Assembly: GCF_014748335.1 (NCBI RefSeq)
Contig: NZ_JAAVIY010000004.1
Coordinates: 186,001 to 250,000 of the forward strand
DNA: 64,000 nucleotides
Source of the DNA: Flavobacterium selenitireducens
GTDB lineage: Bacteria; Bacteroidota; Bacteroidia; Flavobacteriales; Flavobacteriaceae
Direction of reading: 5' to 3'
Below, piece by piece: positions 34,588 to 43,024 of this stretch (the first letter of the stretch is position 1; every line of letters begins with the position of its first letter). Position numbers and translations under genes: made by a program. Under the pieces are notes generated by a model, which was not told the DNA's origin, did no database searches, and was given only the letters and a program-made list of their open reading frames with translations.

Positions 34588-35775
34588 TCACAAAACCTTG
34601 TAGGAAACCAGCAAGCCGAAAGATTGGTAATTCGCATCGAGATACACCAAGTCGAGAACGTCGCGTTTTGCGTGGAGCCTGAATTCGGCGGCAAGTCTTC
34701 CGTATTGTATTCCCGCCCCGGCCATGACGTTTGACGAGCGCGTAATTTCGACACGATTGTCGAAGCCGCCCGGGGCGCTATTTCTGTACGTGATATGGGA
34801 GTCCAGCTTCACCACTACATTATATCCGACATTCAGGAAAACCGCAAGTTTATCGGTGGCGAAAAAATAGTGTCTCAATCCCACAGGTACTTCAATGAAA
34901 CTGTATTCGGTTTCGAGTGAGCGCGTTGCAGATTGCCTTGCGTCGCTCTTATAAGACTGATAGCCCGCTCCAAGCAAGATTCCCCACTTATTGCGGTTGA
35001 ACGGAAGTATGTATTCGAATTCTGCACCTATCGAAGGAATCGTCTTTTGCCCGAATTCGACATCGGACCACGCCTGCACGCGCTCATCCGAGAAAGCCAT
35101 TTTAGCGAACATCACGCCTGCGACAATCCTAACGTTGAAATCACCTTTGCTCTGCGCCGCGCTCAAATCCTGTCGTTGCTCGCCGTTGTACTTGTTAAAG
35201 ATTCTGACGAGGTCGTCCTCGTTGTAATTTAGGCTTGAAAAGTCAGATTCGACGAGACCGGCGCCACCCATCAAATGAAACAATTGTTGGCGAAACGTAT
35301 TGTTGTAGCCGATCTTGTCGTTCAAACGATATTCCTTGGCGACCAACTGCTCCGGAACAGCCGTTGTTGAAGTCGAGACGAAAAAGCGCCTCAGGTTGTG
35401 ATCGTTGTATTCGTAAAGGATCGACTTCCCGGACGTAACGACTTTGAGCAACGCCACTTCAGGTTGCCATTCCGGGTTTTTGTTCGGGCTCAGCCTGTCG
35501 ATGTCTTTGGAGGAAAGGTCGACCTGGATTTGGAACTTACGGAAAACGTAATCGGATCCGACGCCAAACTCCTTGATCTCAGAAATCCTCACAATCGTAA
35601 CAGGGGCGGTTGCATCCGACTTGAAATCTATGGCTACAGGATTGTTTTTCCAGCCAAGGTTCCTCACCAGTCCGGATATTTTGGTGCCGTCGACATTGAT
35701 GTAATAACCCGGTTCGAATTTGATCTGGCCCAAAGCCGAGAATGCACAAAGGCAGCAAAAGAGTAAAAAGCGCAT
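34588..35775 (-). CDS. Outer membrane beta-barrel protein with N-terminal DUF-like domain
   Basis: A 395-residue exported protein with a signal peptide MRFLLFCCLCAFSALGQ. About residues 20-190 form a globular region (KFEPGYYINVDGTKISGLVRN and YVFRKFQIQVDLSSKDIDRLS). From about 210 on, alternating aromatic strands suggest a small porin-type barrel (GAEFEYILPFNRNKWGILLGA, VPVGLRHYFFATDKLAVFLN), ending with FGLLVSYKVL. The start at 35775 was chosen because a -7 box lies at 35829-35836, upstream of which the longer frame would begin. Function unknown; such proteins are frequent in flavobacteria. Confidence 0.8.
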   Translation of the reverse strand: MRFLLFCCLCAFSALGQIKFEPGYYINVDGTKISGLVRNLGWKNNPVAIDFKSDATAPVTIVRISEIKEFGVGSDYVFRKFQIQVDLSSKDIDRLSPNKNPEWQPEVALLKVVTSGKSILYEYNDHNLRRFFVSTSTTAVPEQLVAKEYRLNDKIGYNNTFRQQLFHLMGGAGLVESDFSSLNYNEDDLVRIFNKYNGEQRQDLSAAQSKGDFNVRIVAGVMFAKMAFSDERVQAWSDVEFGQKTIPSIGAEFEYILPFNRNKWGILLGAGYQSYKSDARQSATRSLETEYSFIEVPVGLRHYFFATDKLAVFLNVGYNVVVKLDSHITYRNSAPGGFDNRVEITRSSNVMAGAGIQYGRLAAEFRLHAKRDVLDLVYLDANYQSFGLLVSYKVL

Positions 35776-35828
35776 GGTTGAAATGATAAGTTTCGTTTTG
35801 ATATGCCAATAAAGAGGCGATCGTGCGG

Positions 35829-35836
35829 CAAAAATA
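35829..35836 (-). promoter_or_regulatory. -7 promoter element for the beta-barrel gene
   Basis: The minus strand reads TATTTTTG (TAnnTTTG), 53 nt before the ATG at 35775. Confidence 0.5.
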
Positions 35837-35952
35837 GAATTACCCGCCAAATGAGGATACGATTCATCCGTAAATTTTTACATTTCGGTAAGCATTCTTT
35901 TCAAATATCACGCATTCGATGCACTTTTGTCCCGTAATTAAAAACAACCGAC

Positions 35953-38115
35953 ATGAAATCGATCTTTACATTTTGGCTATCGTTAATCGCCTCCATCGGA
36001 TTTGCCCAAACGGAGCTCAAAGGAAGAGTCGTCGACGAGAAAAACAAACCTATCCCCGGCGCCAACGTCTATATCGAGGGTTCTTACGATGGCACGAGTA
36101 CTGACGACGACGGAGACTTCAGTTTCGTCACAAGCGAAACCGGCACGCAGACACTCGTGATTTCATTTCTGTCTTACGAAACTTCGAAAATAGAGATCGC
36201 GATCGAAAGCTATCAGCCCAAAACGCTTAAACTGCGCGAAAGCGTCAATGTGCTCGACGCTGTCGTGGTAAACGCCGGAACGCTCGAAGCCGGGGACAGG
36301 GCAAGAGTTTCGGTTTTGAAGCCGTTGGATATCGTGACCACAGCGGGATCGGCCGGGAATATCATCGCAGCGCTGCAAACGCTTCCCGGAACGCAAACAG
36401 TAGGCGAGGACGGCCGTCTTTTCGTTCGCGGAGGAGAAGCCGACGAAACCCAGACTTTCGTAGACGGGATGCGTGTTCCCCAGCCTTACGGCGCCACGAC
36501 GAACAACGTTCCGACACGCGGCCGCTTTTCGCCATTCCTGTTCAGCGGGATCAGTTTTTCCACGGGAGGTTACTCCGCCGAGTACGGGGAAGCGCTTTCG
36601 TCTGTGTTGCTGCTCAGCACCCAGGACGATCCGGACCAGAACAAAACCGACATTTCCCTGATGACGGTCGGTTTGGGGCTCGGCCATACGAAAAAGTGGG
36701 AAAAGTCGTCGTTGAGCCTCAACGCTGCTTACATGGACCTGGCGCCATATCAGTGGGCGATTCCGCAAAATGTGAACTGGAACCGCGCTTTTCAGCAGAT
36801 GTCGGGAGAAGCGGTCTATCGCAAGCATTTCGAAAACGGACTTCTCAAGATTTACGCGGCTTTCGATGCGTCTCGTTTCGACCTCGAGCAGCAAAGCATC
36901 AATTCGCCAGCCGATACGCGGGTCGACCTGAAAAACGACAACCTGTATTTCAATGCATCCTATAAAGGCGATCTTGGAAATACCTGGCAACTGACGGCTG
37001 GTTTGGGTTACGGATTGGCCAAAAACAACATCGGTATCAACCAGGACGATGTACGGAATACCGAAAATGCCGCCCATGTCAAACTCAAATTGGCCAAACG
37101 CATTTCGGACCGCATCAAGTTCAGCTTTGGAGGTGACTATTTCATCACGGATTTTGACGAATCGTATCAAGTATTCGAAGGCGACAAGCTCAAGGCAGGT
37201 TATACTTCCGGGCTTTCGGCGGCTTTTGCCGAAGCGGATGTGTTTTTTTCCAAACGACTTGCGATGAAAGTGGGCGCCCGGACGGCTTATAACGACTTGC
37301 TTCACGAATCGGTATTGTCGCCACGAGCCTCGATCGCGTATAAGTTCGGGAAAAAGGCCGGACAGGTCTCATTCGCTTACGGCGACTTCCAACAGGCGCC
37401 GCGACAGGAATACGTGAAGTTCTCTGACTTCCACCGATTCGACAACGAAAAAGCATCCCATTACATTTTCAATTATCAGTACACCCGCGATCGGCAGATG
37501 CTTCGTGCCGAAGTGTATTACAAACAGTACCGCGACCTCGTGAAGTTTGAATCGTCTACGCCTTCGTTCGACTCGGATTATACCAACACCGGTTTTGGGT
37601 ACGCCAAAGGAATCGACCTGTTTTGGAGAGATGGGCGCACGTTTCGCAACTTCGAGTATTGGATTTCGTATTCGTACATAGACAGTGAGCGCAACTACCG
37701 CAATTTCCCGATAGAAGCTACGCCAAACTTCGTGGCCAACCAAAGCCTTTCCGTCGTCACCAAGTACTGGATCGAGGACTGGAAATCCCAAGTCAGCCTG
37801 ACGCATTCGATGGCGACCGGGCGACCGTTCACCAACCCGAACAGACCTGGTTTTTTGCAGGAGAAGACAAAGGCGTACAATAGTTTAAGCCTAAGCTGGG
37901 CCTATTTGCTTACCCAACAGAAGATTTTGTACTTTTCTATATCGAATGTGCTCGGAACCCAGAATGTCTTCAATTACGAATATGCGAACAATCCGAATGC
38001 ATCCGGCGTTTTTGAAAGACGGGAAATCATCCCGACCGCAGACCGTTTCCTGTTCGTGGGCTTCTTTTGGACGATAAGCGGGGATAAGAAGAGCAATCAG
38101 TTGCAGAATCTTTAG
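35953..38115 (+). CDS. TonB-dependent receptor with carboxypeptidase-like regulatory domain
   Basis: A 720-residue outer membrane receptor. A signal peptide ends at FAQ (residue 19). A carboxypeptidase-regulatory-like beta-sandwich follows (residues 22-105: LKGRVVDEKNKPIPGANVYI). The plug domain is near 110-230, with LQTLPGTQTVGEDGRLFVRGGEADETQTFVDG spelled in parts LFVRGGEADET and TFVDGMRV. A 22-strand-type barrel fills the rest and ends with FLFVGFFWTISGD. It is shorter than SusC proteins and has no adjacent SusD, so it is more like small-substrate receptors (siderophore, cobalamin or peptide). The heptamer tract begins 5 nt after its stop. Substrate unknown. Confidence 0.88.
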   Translation: MKSIFTFWLSLIASIGFAQTELKGRVVDEKNKPIPGANVYIEGSYDGTSTDDDGDFSFVTSETGTQTLVISFLSYETSKIEIAIESYQPKTLKLRESVNVLDAVVVNAGTLEAGDRARVSVLKPLDIVTTAGSAGNIIAALQTLPGTQTVGEDGRLFVRGGEADETQTFVDGMRVPQPYGATTNNVPTRGRFSPFLFSGISFSTGGYSAEYGEALSSVLLLSTQDDPDQNKTDISLMTVGLGLGHTKKWEKSSLSLNAAYMDLAPYQWAIPQNVNWNRAFQQMSGEAVYRKHFENGLLKIYAAFDASRFDLEQQSINSPADTRVDLKNDNLYFNASYKGDLGNTWQLTAGLGYGLAKNNIGINQDDVRNTENAAHVKLKLAKRISDRIKFSFGGDYFITDFDESYQVFEGDKLKAGYTSGLSAAFAEADVFFSKRLAMKVGARTAYNDLLHESVLSPRASIAYKFGKKAGQVSFAYGDFQQAPRQEYVKFSDFHRFDNEKASHYIFNYQYTRDRQMLRAEVYYKQYRDLVKFESSTPSFDSDYTNTGFGYAKGIDLFWRDGRTFRNFEYWISYSYIDSERNYRNFPIEATPNFVANQSLSVVTKYWIEDWKSQVSLTHSMATGRPFTNPNRPGFLQEKTKAYNSLSLSWAYLLTQQKILYFSISNVLGTQNVFNYEYANNPNASGVFERREIIPTADRFLFVGFFWTISGDKKSNQLQNL

Positions 38116-38120
38116 GGTCA

Positions 38121-38183
38121 GTTTAAAGTTTAAGGTTTAAAGTTTAAAGTTTAAGGTTTAAAGTTTAGCGTTTAAAGTTTGGA
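38121..38183. repeat. Heptamer tandem repeat, nine units of GTTTAAR
   Basis: Nine contiguous 7-nt units (GTTTAAA or GTTTAAG, the last ones drifting to GTTTAGC and GTTTGGA) begin 5 nt after the stop of the TonB receptor. It has the same sense-strand motif as the tract behind the gene at 31778, on the opposite chromosome strand. Confidence 0.9.
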
Positions 38184-38306
38184 CTTCGGAATTGAGGGAT
38201 CAAGGAGAATTAGCCAGGTTAGATTCAGCAACTCGATACTGCTACGATCCGTCCCTAAAATCCGACAGTTCGGTCGAAATAAATTTCAGGTCGACAAACC
38301 GACGCT

Positions 38307-38314
38307 TACTTTTG
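38307..38314 (+). promoter_or_regulatory. -7 promoter element for the TPR/LytS operon
   Basis: TACTTTTG (TAnnTTTG), 35 nt before the ATG at 38350. Confidence 0.55.
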
Positions 38315-38349
38315 AATCACAAAATAACAACAATCAAAAACACATTATC

Positions 38350-38976
38350 ATGGTAAAGACACTCACCGCAATCGCAATGCTCATCTGCACGACGGCATTC
38401 GCACAAACCAAGTACGAACAAGGAATGAGCAAGGCTTTGGAACTTTGGGGACAAGGCAAGAATTCCGAAGCATCGGCTATGTTCGAACGCATCGCTTCAG
38501 CCGAACCAAATCAATGGCTTCCCAACTATTATGTGGCCATGGTCAACACCGTCGCCTCGTTTTCGACAAAGGACCGCGCCCAGGTCAGTGCGATGCTTGA
38601 CAAAGCCCAAAAAGCGCTCGAGACCGAAATTCTCAAAAATCCGAACAACGCCGAACTCCTTGTAATGCAGGCCATGATCTTTACCGGATGGGTTGTTTTC
38701 GACCCTATGAACAACGGTATGAAATACTCGGGACAGATCAATGACTTGTACCTCCAGGCGCAAAAGCTCGACCCTACCAATCCGAGGGCGGTCTTCGGAA
38801 AAGCGGAGTATGAGATTGGTGGAGCGGCATATTTTGGTTCCGACACCACGCCAATGTGCAAGGAGATAGCGCGTTCCATCCCGATGTTCGACGCGTTCAA
38901 ACTCGAATCGCCCTTTCATCCGAAATGGGGAAAGGACAGGGCAGAGGAAGCCTTGAAGCAATGCGGCAAAAAGTAA
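38350..38976 (+). CDS. Exported TPR-like protein
   Basis: A 208-residue protein with a signal peptide (MVKTLTAIAMLICTTAFAQ). The mature region is helical with TPR-like pairs (ALELWGQGKNSEASAMFERIASAEP; AQKLDPTNPRAVFGKAEYEIG), near residues 28-60 and 145-175. It is the first gene of an apparent operon with the LytS-type kinase, whose start lies 18 nt downstream. An envelope sensor or accessory role for the kinase is inferred from position only. The start is fixed by the signal peptide; the upstream in-frame codons precede the -7 box. Confidence 0.82.
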   Translation: MVKTLTAIAMLICTTAFAQTKYEQGMSKALELWGQGKNSEASAMFERIASAEPNQWLPNYYVAMVNTVASFSTKDRAQVSAMLDKAQKALETEILKNPNNAELLVMQAMIFTGWVVFDPMNNGMKYSGQINDLYLQAQKLDPTNPRAVFGKAEYEIGGAAYFGSDTTPMCKEIARSIPMFDAFKLESPFHPKWGKDRAEEALKQCGKK

Positions 38977-38994
38977 TTCGGTTAACGTATCAAG

Positions 38995-40338
38995 ATGAAA
39001 ATAAGTTTCGGACACATTTGGCGGTTACTGACACTGGGAACGATTATTTTCGCCTTCCTTGTCTTGCTGAACTGGTCGCTGGGTTCGCCTCCCATTTTTG
39101 ACATTAGGCTGCTGTGGACGTATCTTTACACATTAGTTTACACGTTCCTGCTCTATTTTGCAAACGCCGTCGTGTTCCGGTTCCTGGAGAAAAAATTTAA
39201 AGGCAACCGATTTTCACCCGTGCGGCTTATATTGGGAATATTGCTCTCGTTCGTGGCTTCGTTGGTTCCGATATTCCTTTTGAGGATTTTTGAGGACGTC
39301 GTGATAAACGGTCGTACCGTCGTACAGTATTTTGAAGATGAAAAACCGTCCAATTACATTTTTGCAATCGGAGTTACGTTCGTCATTACGATAACGGCTT
39401 ACGTGATCGGATTCTACAAGGCTTACAAAGAGAATCAGGTCAAGCAGCAACAGATGATAGCGGGCACGGCGTCGGCCCAGTTCGAGAGCCTGAAAAATCA
39501 GATCGATCCCCACTTTTTGTTCAACAGTCTGAACGTTTTGAGTTCGCTTATAGAAGAAAATCAGGAAGCTGCCCAAAAGTTTACGACATCGCTTTCAAAG
39601 GTTTATCGATATGTACTTGAACAAAAAGATAAAGAACTCGTAAGTGTAGAAGAGGAGTTGTCGTTCGCCAAGACGTATATGAACCTGCTCAAGATGCGAT
39701 TCGAAAACAGCTTGTTTTACGAACTTCCGAAAGACATTCCGGGCGCCGATGCCAAAGTAGTGCCGTTGTCGCTCCAGCTTTTGCTGGAGAATACCGTAAA
39801 GCACAACGTCGTAAGCGAGAAGCGGCCTTTGCACATCAGGATTTACATAGAGGCGGACTACCTGTGCGTCGAAAACCAACTCCAGAAAAAAGAAGTGCTG
39901 CAGGATCGGCAAGGTGTCGGCTTGCAGAATATCGTCGACCGATACGGGATCATGACCAGGCGCAAAGTGCTCGTGGAGCAGACAAACAACCTGTTTGCCG
40001 TTAAAATTCCGATTTTGACAAAACAAATAACCATCATGGAAACACAGTTCAAAGCAGAGGAAAACAGCTATTACAAAGCCCAAAAGAAAGTAGAAATGAT
40101 CAAGGATTTCTACGGCAACGTATGTGCTTACGTCTTGTTCAATGCGGGATTGCTGGTGCTGAACCTGCTGACGTCTCCGGAATATCTCTGGTTTCTTTGG
40201 TCGGCGGCGGGCTGGGGAATAGGCGTGCTGATACACGCTGCCAAGGTGTTCGACTGGTTTCCTTTCTTCGGAAACGATTGGGAAGAGCGCAAGATCAGGG
40301 AGATAATTGAAAAGGAAAAAAGCAACAAATGGAAATGA
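38995..40338 (+). CDS. LytS/YehU-type sensor histidine kinase fused to a C-terminal 2TM domain
   Basis: A 447-residue protein. Four membrane helices lie in residues 8-140 (for example WTYLYTLVYTFLLYFANAVVF and YIFAIGVTFVITITAYVIGF). The His_kinase domain has QFESLKNQIDPHFLFNSLNVLSSLI with the phosphorylated His in DPHFLFNSLN near residue 175. The ATPase part has PLSLQLLLENTVKHN and GVGLQNIVDRY. After about residue 345 there is a complete 2TM domain: AQKKVEMIKDFYGNVCAYV, two helices, then FFGNDWEERKIREI. That fusion makes the kinase carry a copy of the module found in the next two genes. Its regulator is most likely the LytTR protein at 41054. Confidence 0.9.
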   Translation: MKISFGHIWRLLTLGTIIFAFLVLLNWSLGSPPIFDIRLLWTYLYTLVYTFLLYFANAVVFRFLEKKFKGNRFSPVRLILGILLSFVASLVPIFLLRIFEDVVINGRTVVQYFEDEKPSNYIFAIGVTFVITITAYVIGFYKAYKENQVKQQQMIAGTASAQFESLKNQIDPHFLFNSLNVLSSLIEENQEAAQKFTTSLSKVYRYVLEQKDKELVSVEEELSFAKTYMNLLKMRFENSLFYELPKDIPGADAKVVPLSLQLLLENTVKHNVVSEKRPLHIRIYIEADYLCVENQLQKKEVLQDRQGVGLQNIVDRYGIMTRRKVLVEQTNNLFAVKIPILTKQITIMETQFKAEENSYYKAQKKVEMIKDFYGNVCAYVLFNAGLLVLNLLTSPEYLWFLWSAAGWGIGVLIHAAKVFDWFPFFGNDWEERKIREIIEKEKSNKWK

Positions 40339-40649
40339 TGGACGAGCGATTCGAAAAAACAAGCGAATATCTCCAGGCGCGCAAACGGGCAAGGGAGATC
40401 AAGGGATTTTACACGCATCTGGTGGTTTATTGCTCGGTAATCCCGATACTGATCGCGGTGAACCTGATATTCGTGCCGGATTTTTATTGGTTCCCGCTGT
40501 CGGCGATCGGGTGGGGAACCGGCCTGTTGTTCCACTGGATGGAAGTCCGGAAAATCACGCCCTTCCTGGGTAAAAACTGGGAGGAGCGCAAGATCAGGCA
40601 ATTGATGGAAAAGGAAAAACAACGATTCGATAAGTTCAAACAACAATAA
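40329..40649 (+). CDS. 2TM domain protein, first free-standing copy
   Basis: A 106-residue membrane protein consisting of one 2TM domain: an amphipathic start (ARKRAREIKGFYTHLVVY), two helices (CSVIPILIAVNLIFV and WFPLSAIGWGTGLLFHWM), and the conserved exit motif FLGKNWEERKIRQLMEKE. It overlaps the kinase gene; an ATGA junction at 40335 is an alternative start, which would couple translation to the kinase stop. It clearly shares origin with the 2TM domain at the C-terminus of the kinase. Biochemical role unknown; membrane interaction with the kinase is inference. Confidence 0.88.
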   Translation: MEMMDERFEKTSEYLQARKRAREIKGFYTHLVVYCSVIPILIAVNLIFVPDFYWFPLSAIGWGTGLLFHWMEVRKITPFLGKNWEERKIRQLMEKEKQRFDKFKQQ

Positions 40650-40650
40650 T

Positions 40651-40980
40651 ATGGAAGATTTCAACAAACAACCGCTCGACCACATGCGATTTGAACGAGC
40701 GCAAAAACGTGTAAAGCAAATCTCCGGCTTTTACAGACACCTCGCAGTGTATGTGATCATCAACGCCGGAAATCTAATCGTAAAAGCCGTGAACCTGGAT
40801 CCGGGAGAAACATTTTTTGACTTCGGAACGTTTTCGATGGCGTTCTTTTGGGGAATCGGGCTTTTGGTGCACGCATTGAGCACCTTCGGTCCCGGGCTGT
40901 TTTTGGGCAATGATTGGGAAGAGCGCAAGATTCGCGAAATATTGGAAAGAGAAAAGCGCCAGGACAAGAAGTGGGAATGA
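40651..40980 (+). CDS. 2TM domain protein, second free-standing copy
   Basis: A 109-residue paralogue of the preceding protein and of the kinase C-terminus: FERAQKRVKQISGFYRHLAVYVI, two membrane helices (the second AFFWGIGLLVHALSTF), then FLGNDWEERKIREILEREK. The ATG follows the previous stop by one base. Three 2TM modules in a row in one operon suggest recent tandem duplication followed by divergence. Function unknown. Confidence 0.88.
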   Translation: MEDFNKQPLDHMRFERAQKRVKQISGFYRHLAVYVIINAGNLIVKAVNLDPGETFFDFGTFSMAFFWGIGLLVHALSTFGPGLFLGNDWEERKIREILEREKRQDKKWE

Positions 40981-41053
40981 TTCCAATTTCGTGTATCTGT
41001 TTAGATAGATAATTTCAACCTGTTTTATATCAAGTAGAAAAGTAAAAAGAATT

Positions 41054-41809
41054 ATGAGAATTATCGTTATTGAAGATGAGAAACCAGCCGCCCGACTTTT
41101 GCAGCGCAAACTGGAAAAACTCGGTCTGCAAACCGAAATAATGTTGCATTCGGTACAGGAGTCGCTTGAGTGGTTCGCGGCCAATGAGCATCCGGATCTC
41201 ATCTTTTTGGATATTCAACTCTCAGATGGTTTGTCGTTTGAAATCTTTGAACATGTCGCAATTGAAAGCGCGGTAATTTTCACCACGGCTTACGACGAAT
41301 ACGCTCTCAAGGCATTTAAGTTAAACAGCATAGACTATTTACTTAAGCCTATAGATGAAGATGATTTGGAAGCGGCGGTTGCCAAATTCCGGAGCCGTTT
41401 GCCGAAGCGGGAATCGGGTAGCCTTGATTTTGATGAGATACGGAAGCTGCTCGTCAACCCATTCTCAAACCGTTACAAACAGCGCTTTACCGTTAAGATC
41501 GGACAGCATCTCAAGGTGATTCCGGTAGGCGAAATCGAATGCTTTTACAGCGAGAATAAAGGAACTTATCTCCATACGATCGACAACCGCGATTATTTGC
41601 TGGAAACGACATTGGAAATGCTCGAAGGGGAACTCGACCCTTTGCAATTTTTCCGTGTGAGTCGCAAGTTCATCGTGTCGTTGGCTGCGAGTCGCGAAAT
41701 CGTCATGTACAGCAACTCGAGATTGAGAATCAACCTGCCGACCTATAAAGCCGACGAGGTCATCGTCAGTCGCGAAAAAGTAAGCGATTTCAAGCAATGG
41801 CTGGCTTAG
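41054..41809 (+). CDS. LytTR-family response regulator
   Basis: A 251-residue regulator. The receiver (residues 1-118) has the acidic pair IEDEKP, the phospho-acceptor Asp in LIFLDIQLSDG near residue 55, FTTAYDEYALKAFKLNSIDYLLKPI with the conserved Thr and Lys. A LytTR DNA-binding domain fills residues 145-250 (VIPVGEIECFYSENKGTYLHT and FFRVSRKFIVSL). It is the natural partner of the LytS-type kinase three genes upstream. Its stop overlaps the convergent DUF2490 gene by 4 nt. Targets unknown; an autoregulatory site before 38350 is possible but not recognised. Confidence 0.93.
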   Translation: MRIIVIEDEKPAARLLQRKLEKLGLQTEIMLHSVQESLEWFAANEHPDLIFLDIQLSDGLSFEIFEHVAIESAVIFTTAYDEYALKAFKLNSIDYLLKPIDEDDLEAAVAKFRSRLPKRESGSLDFDEIRKLLVNPFSNRYKQRFTVKIGQHLKVIPVGEIECFYSENKGTYLHTIDNRDYLLETTLEMLEGELDPLQFFRVSRKFIVSLAASREIVMYSNSRLRINLPTYKADEVIVSREKVSDFKQWLA

Positions 41810-42483
41810 ATGTCGAGGCGGTGGTGGAGCGAAATCATCACCTGGGATTTGTTGCTGGTTTCGAGCATCTGGTTCATCCAGCCCAGCTGCAGGGCGAAAT
41901 TGTCCGCAAATTTGTAGCCTGCACCCAAATAGATGCGGTCGCGATCAAAAATGTTCCGCGTGTCGTCGGTCTTCATGCCATTGATGAATATTTCGTTGTA
42001 TAGCGCGATGTAAGCGGCGTTCTTGACCATGGACGGCTTGTTTAGCGGAACGTCGAGGAAAAGGCAATAGCGGTAGCGCGTGTTGAAATCACGACCTTCT
42101 ACCCAGCGCTGTTCGTATCGAAAGCGGTGACGGAAGAATAAACGGCTCGCGTTCTGGCTCAGGACGCCTTCCTGGTAAGCGCGGTTTTCACGGACAGGGT
42201 TGTCGGGCGTGTCTTCGGCTTCGGTAAGAACGTAAGCATAGCCCGCCGTCGCGTTGAAATTGGGTGCGAAATTGTACTTTATGCCAGAGCGCAACAGCAA
42301 TTGTTGCAAGTCGCCTCCAAGGTTGTGATTGCGATATTGGGCTTCGACGTCAATTGAAAACTTGGATTCTTTTGGCTTGATGTTCCCGAAATAGATGTAC
42401 CATCCGCCGGTTTTATCGGTTTGGGCGGCAAGATCGGTGCAAAAAAAGGCTAGGGCGGATAGGCTGAACAGGATTCTTCTCAT
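41806..42483 (-). CDS. DUF2490 outer membrane protein
   Basis: A 225-residue exported beta-barrel protein. The signal peptide is MRRILFSLSALAFFCTDLAAQ. The body matches the DUF2490 pattern: GGWYIYFGNIKPKESKFSI, VEAQYRNHNLGGDLQQLLLR, LFFRHRFRYEQRW and a last strand VMISLHHRLDI. Family members are predicted to be outer membrane proteins of unknown function. The start codon is certain from the signal peptide, yet a perfect -7 box ends only 4 nt before it, which predicts a leaderless transcript. Confidence 0.88.
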   Translation of the reverse strand: MRRILFSLSALAFFCTDLAAQTDKTGGWYIYFGNIKPKESKFSIDVEAQYRNHNLGGDLQQLLLRSGIKYNFAPNFNATAGYAYVLTEAEDTPDNPVRENRAYQEGVLSQNASRLFFRHRFRYEQRWVEGRDFNTRYRYCLFLDVPLNKPSMVKNAAYIALYNEIFINGMKTDDTRNIFDRDRIYLGAGYKFADNFALQLGWMNQMLETSNKSQVMISLHHRLDI

Positions 42484-42487
42484 GTCG

Positions 42488-42495
42488 CAAAAATA
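42488..42495 (-). promoter_or_regulatory. -7 promoter element abutting the DUF2490 start codon
   Basis: The minus strand reads TATTTTTG, then CGAC, then ATG. With initiation 4-7 nt past the box, transcription would begin at or next to the start codon. Confidence 0.6.
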
Positions 42496-42565
42496 AAAAT
42501 TATATTTCGTTTGTGCGAATCGTGTGCGTTTTGGCGCCGTTCCGCGTACTCAACTGATATTTCGG

Positions 42566-42612
42566 CAAAAAAAAATACCCTGGAGCCGAGTCTTGGGTTC
42601 GGAATCCAGGGT
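42566..42612 (-). terminator. Rho-independent terminator after csbD-like gene
   Basis: On the minus strand TACCCTGGA and TCCAGGGTA form a perfect 9-bp stem followed by nine T, 24 nt past the stop at 42637. Confidence 0.9.
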
Positions 42613-42636
42613 AAGTGTTTTTGGTGGTTGAAACGA

Positions 42637-42819
42637 TTAGTCAAACAATGACATGATTTCCTTTTTGGTTTTGCCGAGTTTCTGTTGCAATTTTCCCCAC
42701 ATCTCATCGTCTTTTCCTTCTTCGTAGGTCAGGTCGTCGTCTGTAAGTTCTGCATATTCCTGTTTAAGCTTTCCTTTTAGCTCATTCCATTTTCCTTTGA
42801 TTTCATCTGAATTTGGCAT
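42637..42819 (-). CDS. CsbD family stress-response protein
   Basis: A 60-residue hydrophilic protein: [20 protein letters not shown], then [20 protein letters not shown] and a C-terminal [13 protein letters not shown] helix. The [14 protein letters not shown] / LTDDDL pattern defines the CsbD family, which in other bacteria is induced by general stress. Molecular role unknown. It is monocistronic with a strong terminator; no consensus housekeeping -7 box is visible in its 200-bp upstream spacer, which would suit an alternative sigma factor (inference). Confidence 0.92.
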   Translation of the reverse strand: MPNSDEIKGKWNELKGKLKQEYAELTDDDLTYEEGKDDEMWGKLQQKLGKTKKEIMSLFD

Positions 42820-43024
42820 AGCGAAATTGTTTTAAGTTGTGTGTTTTCGATTTCGTAAAGCTCGCGATAACTGGCTGGAATCGGCTTACACGTTTTGGTA
42901 AACGGTTTGCATGATTCGCATGCAGCAACTTTGGCCCTTAAAAACAATCACTTGATGTGATTCCATTTAACGATTTGGAATACACGAACTTGTATATTAG
43001 GTATTGATTTTATCTATTCCGGCT

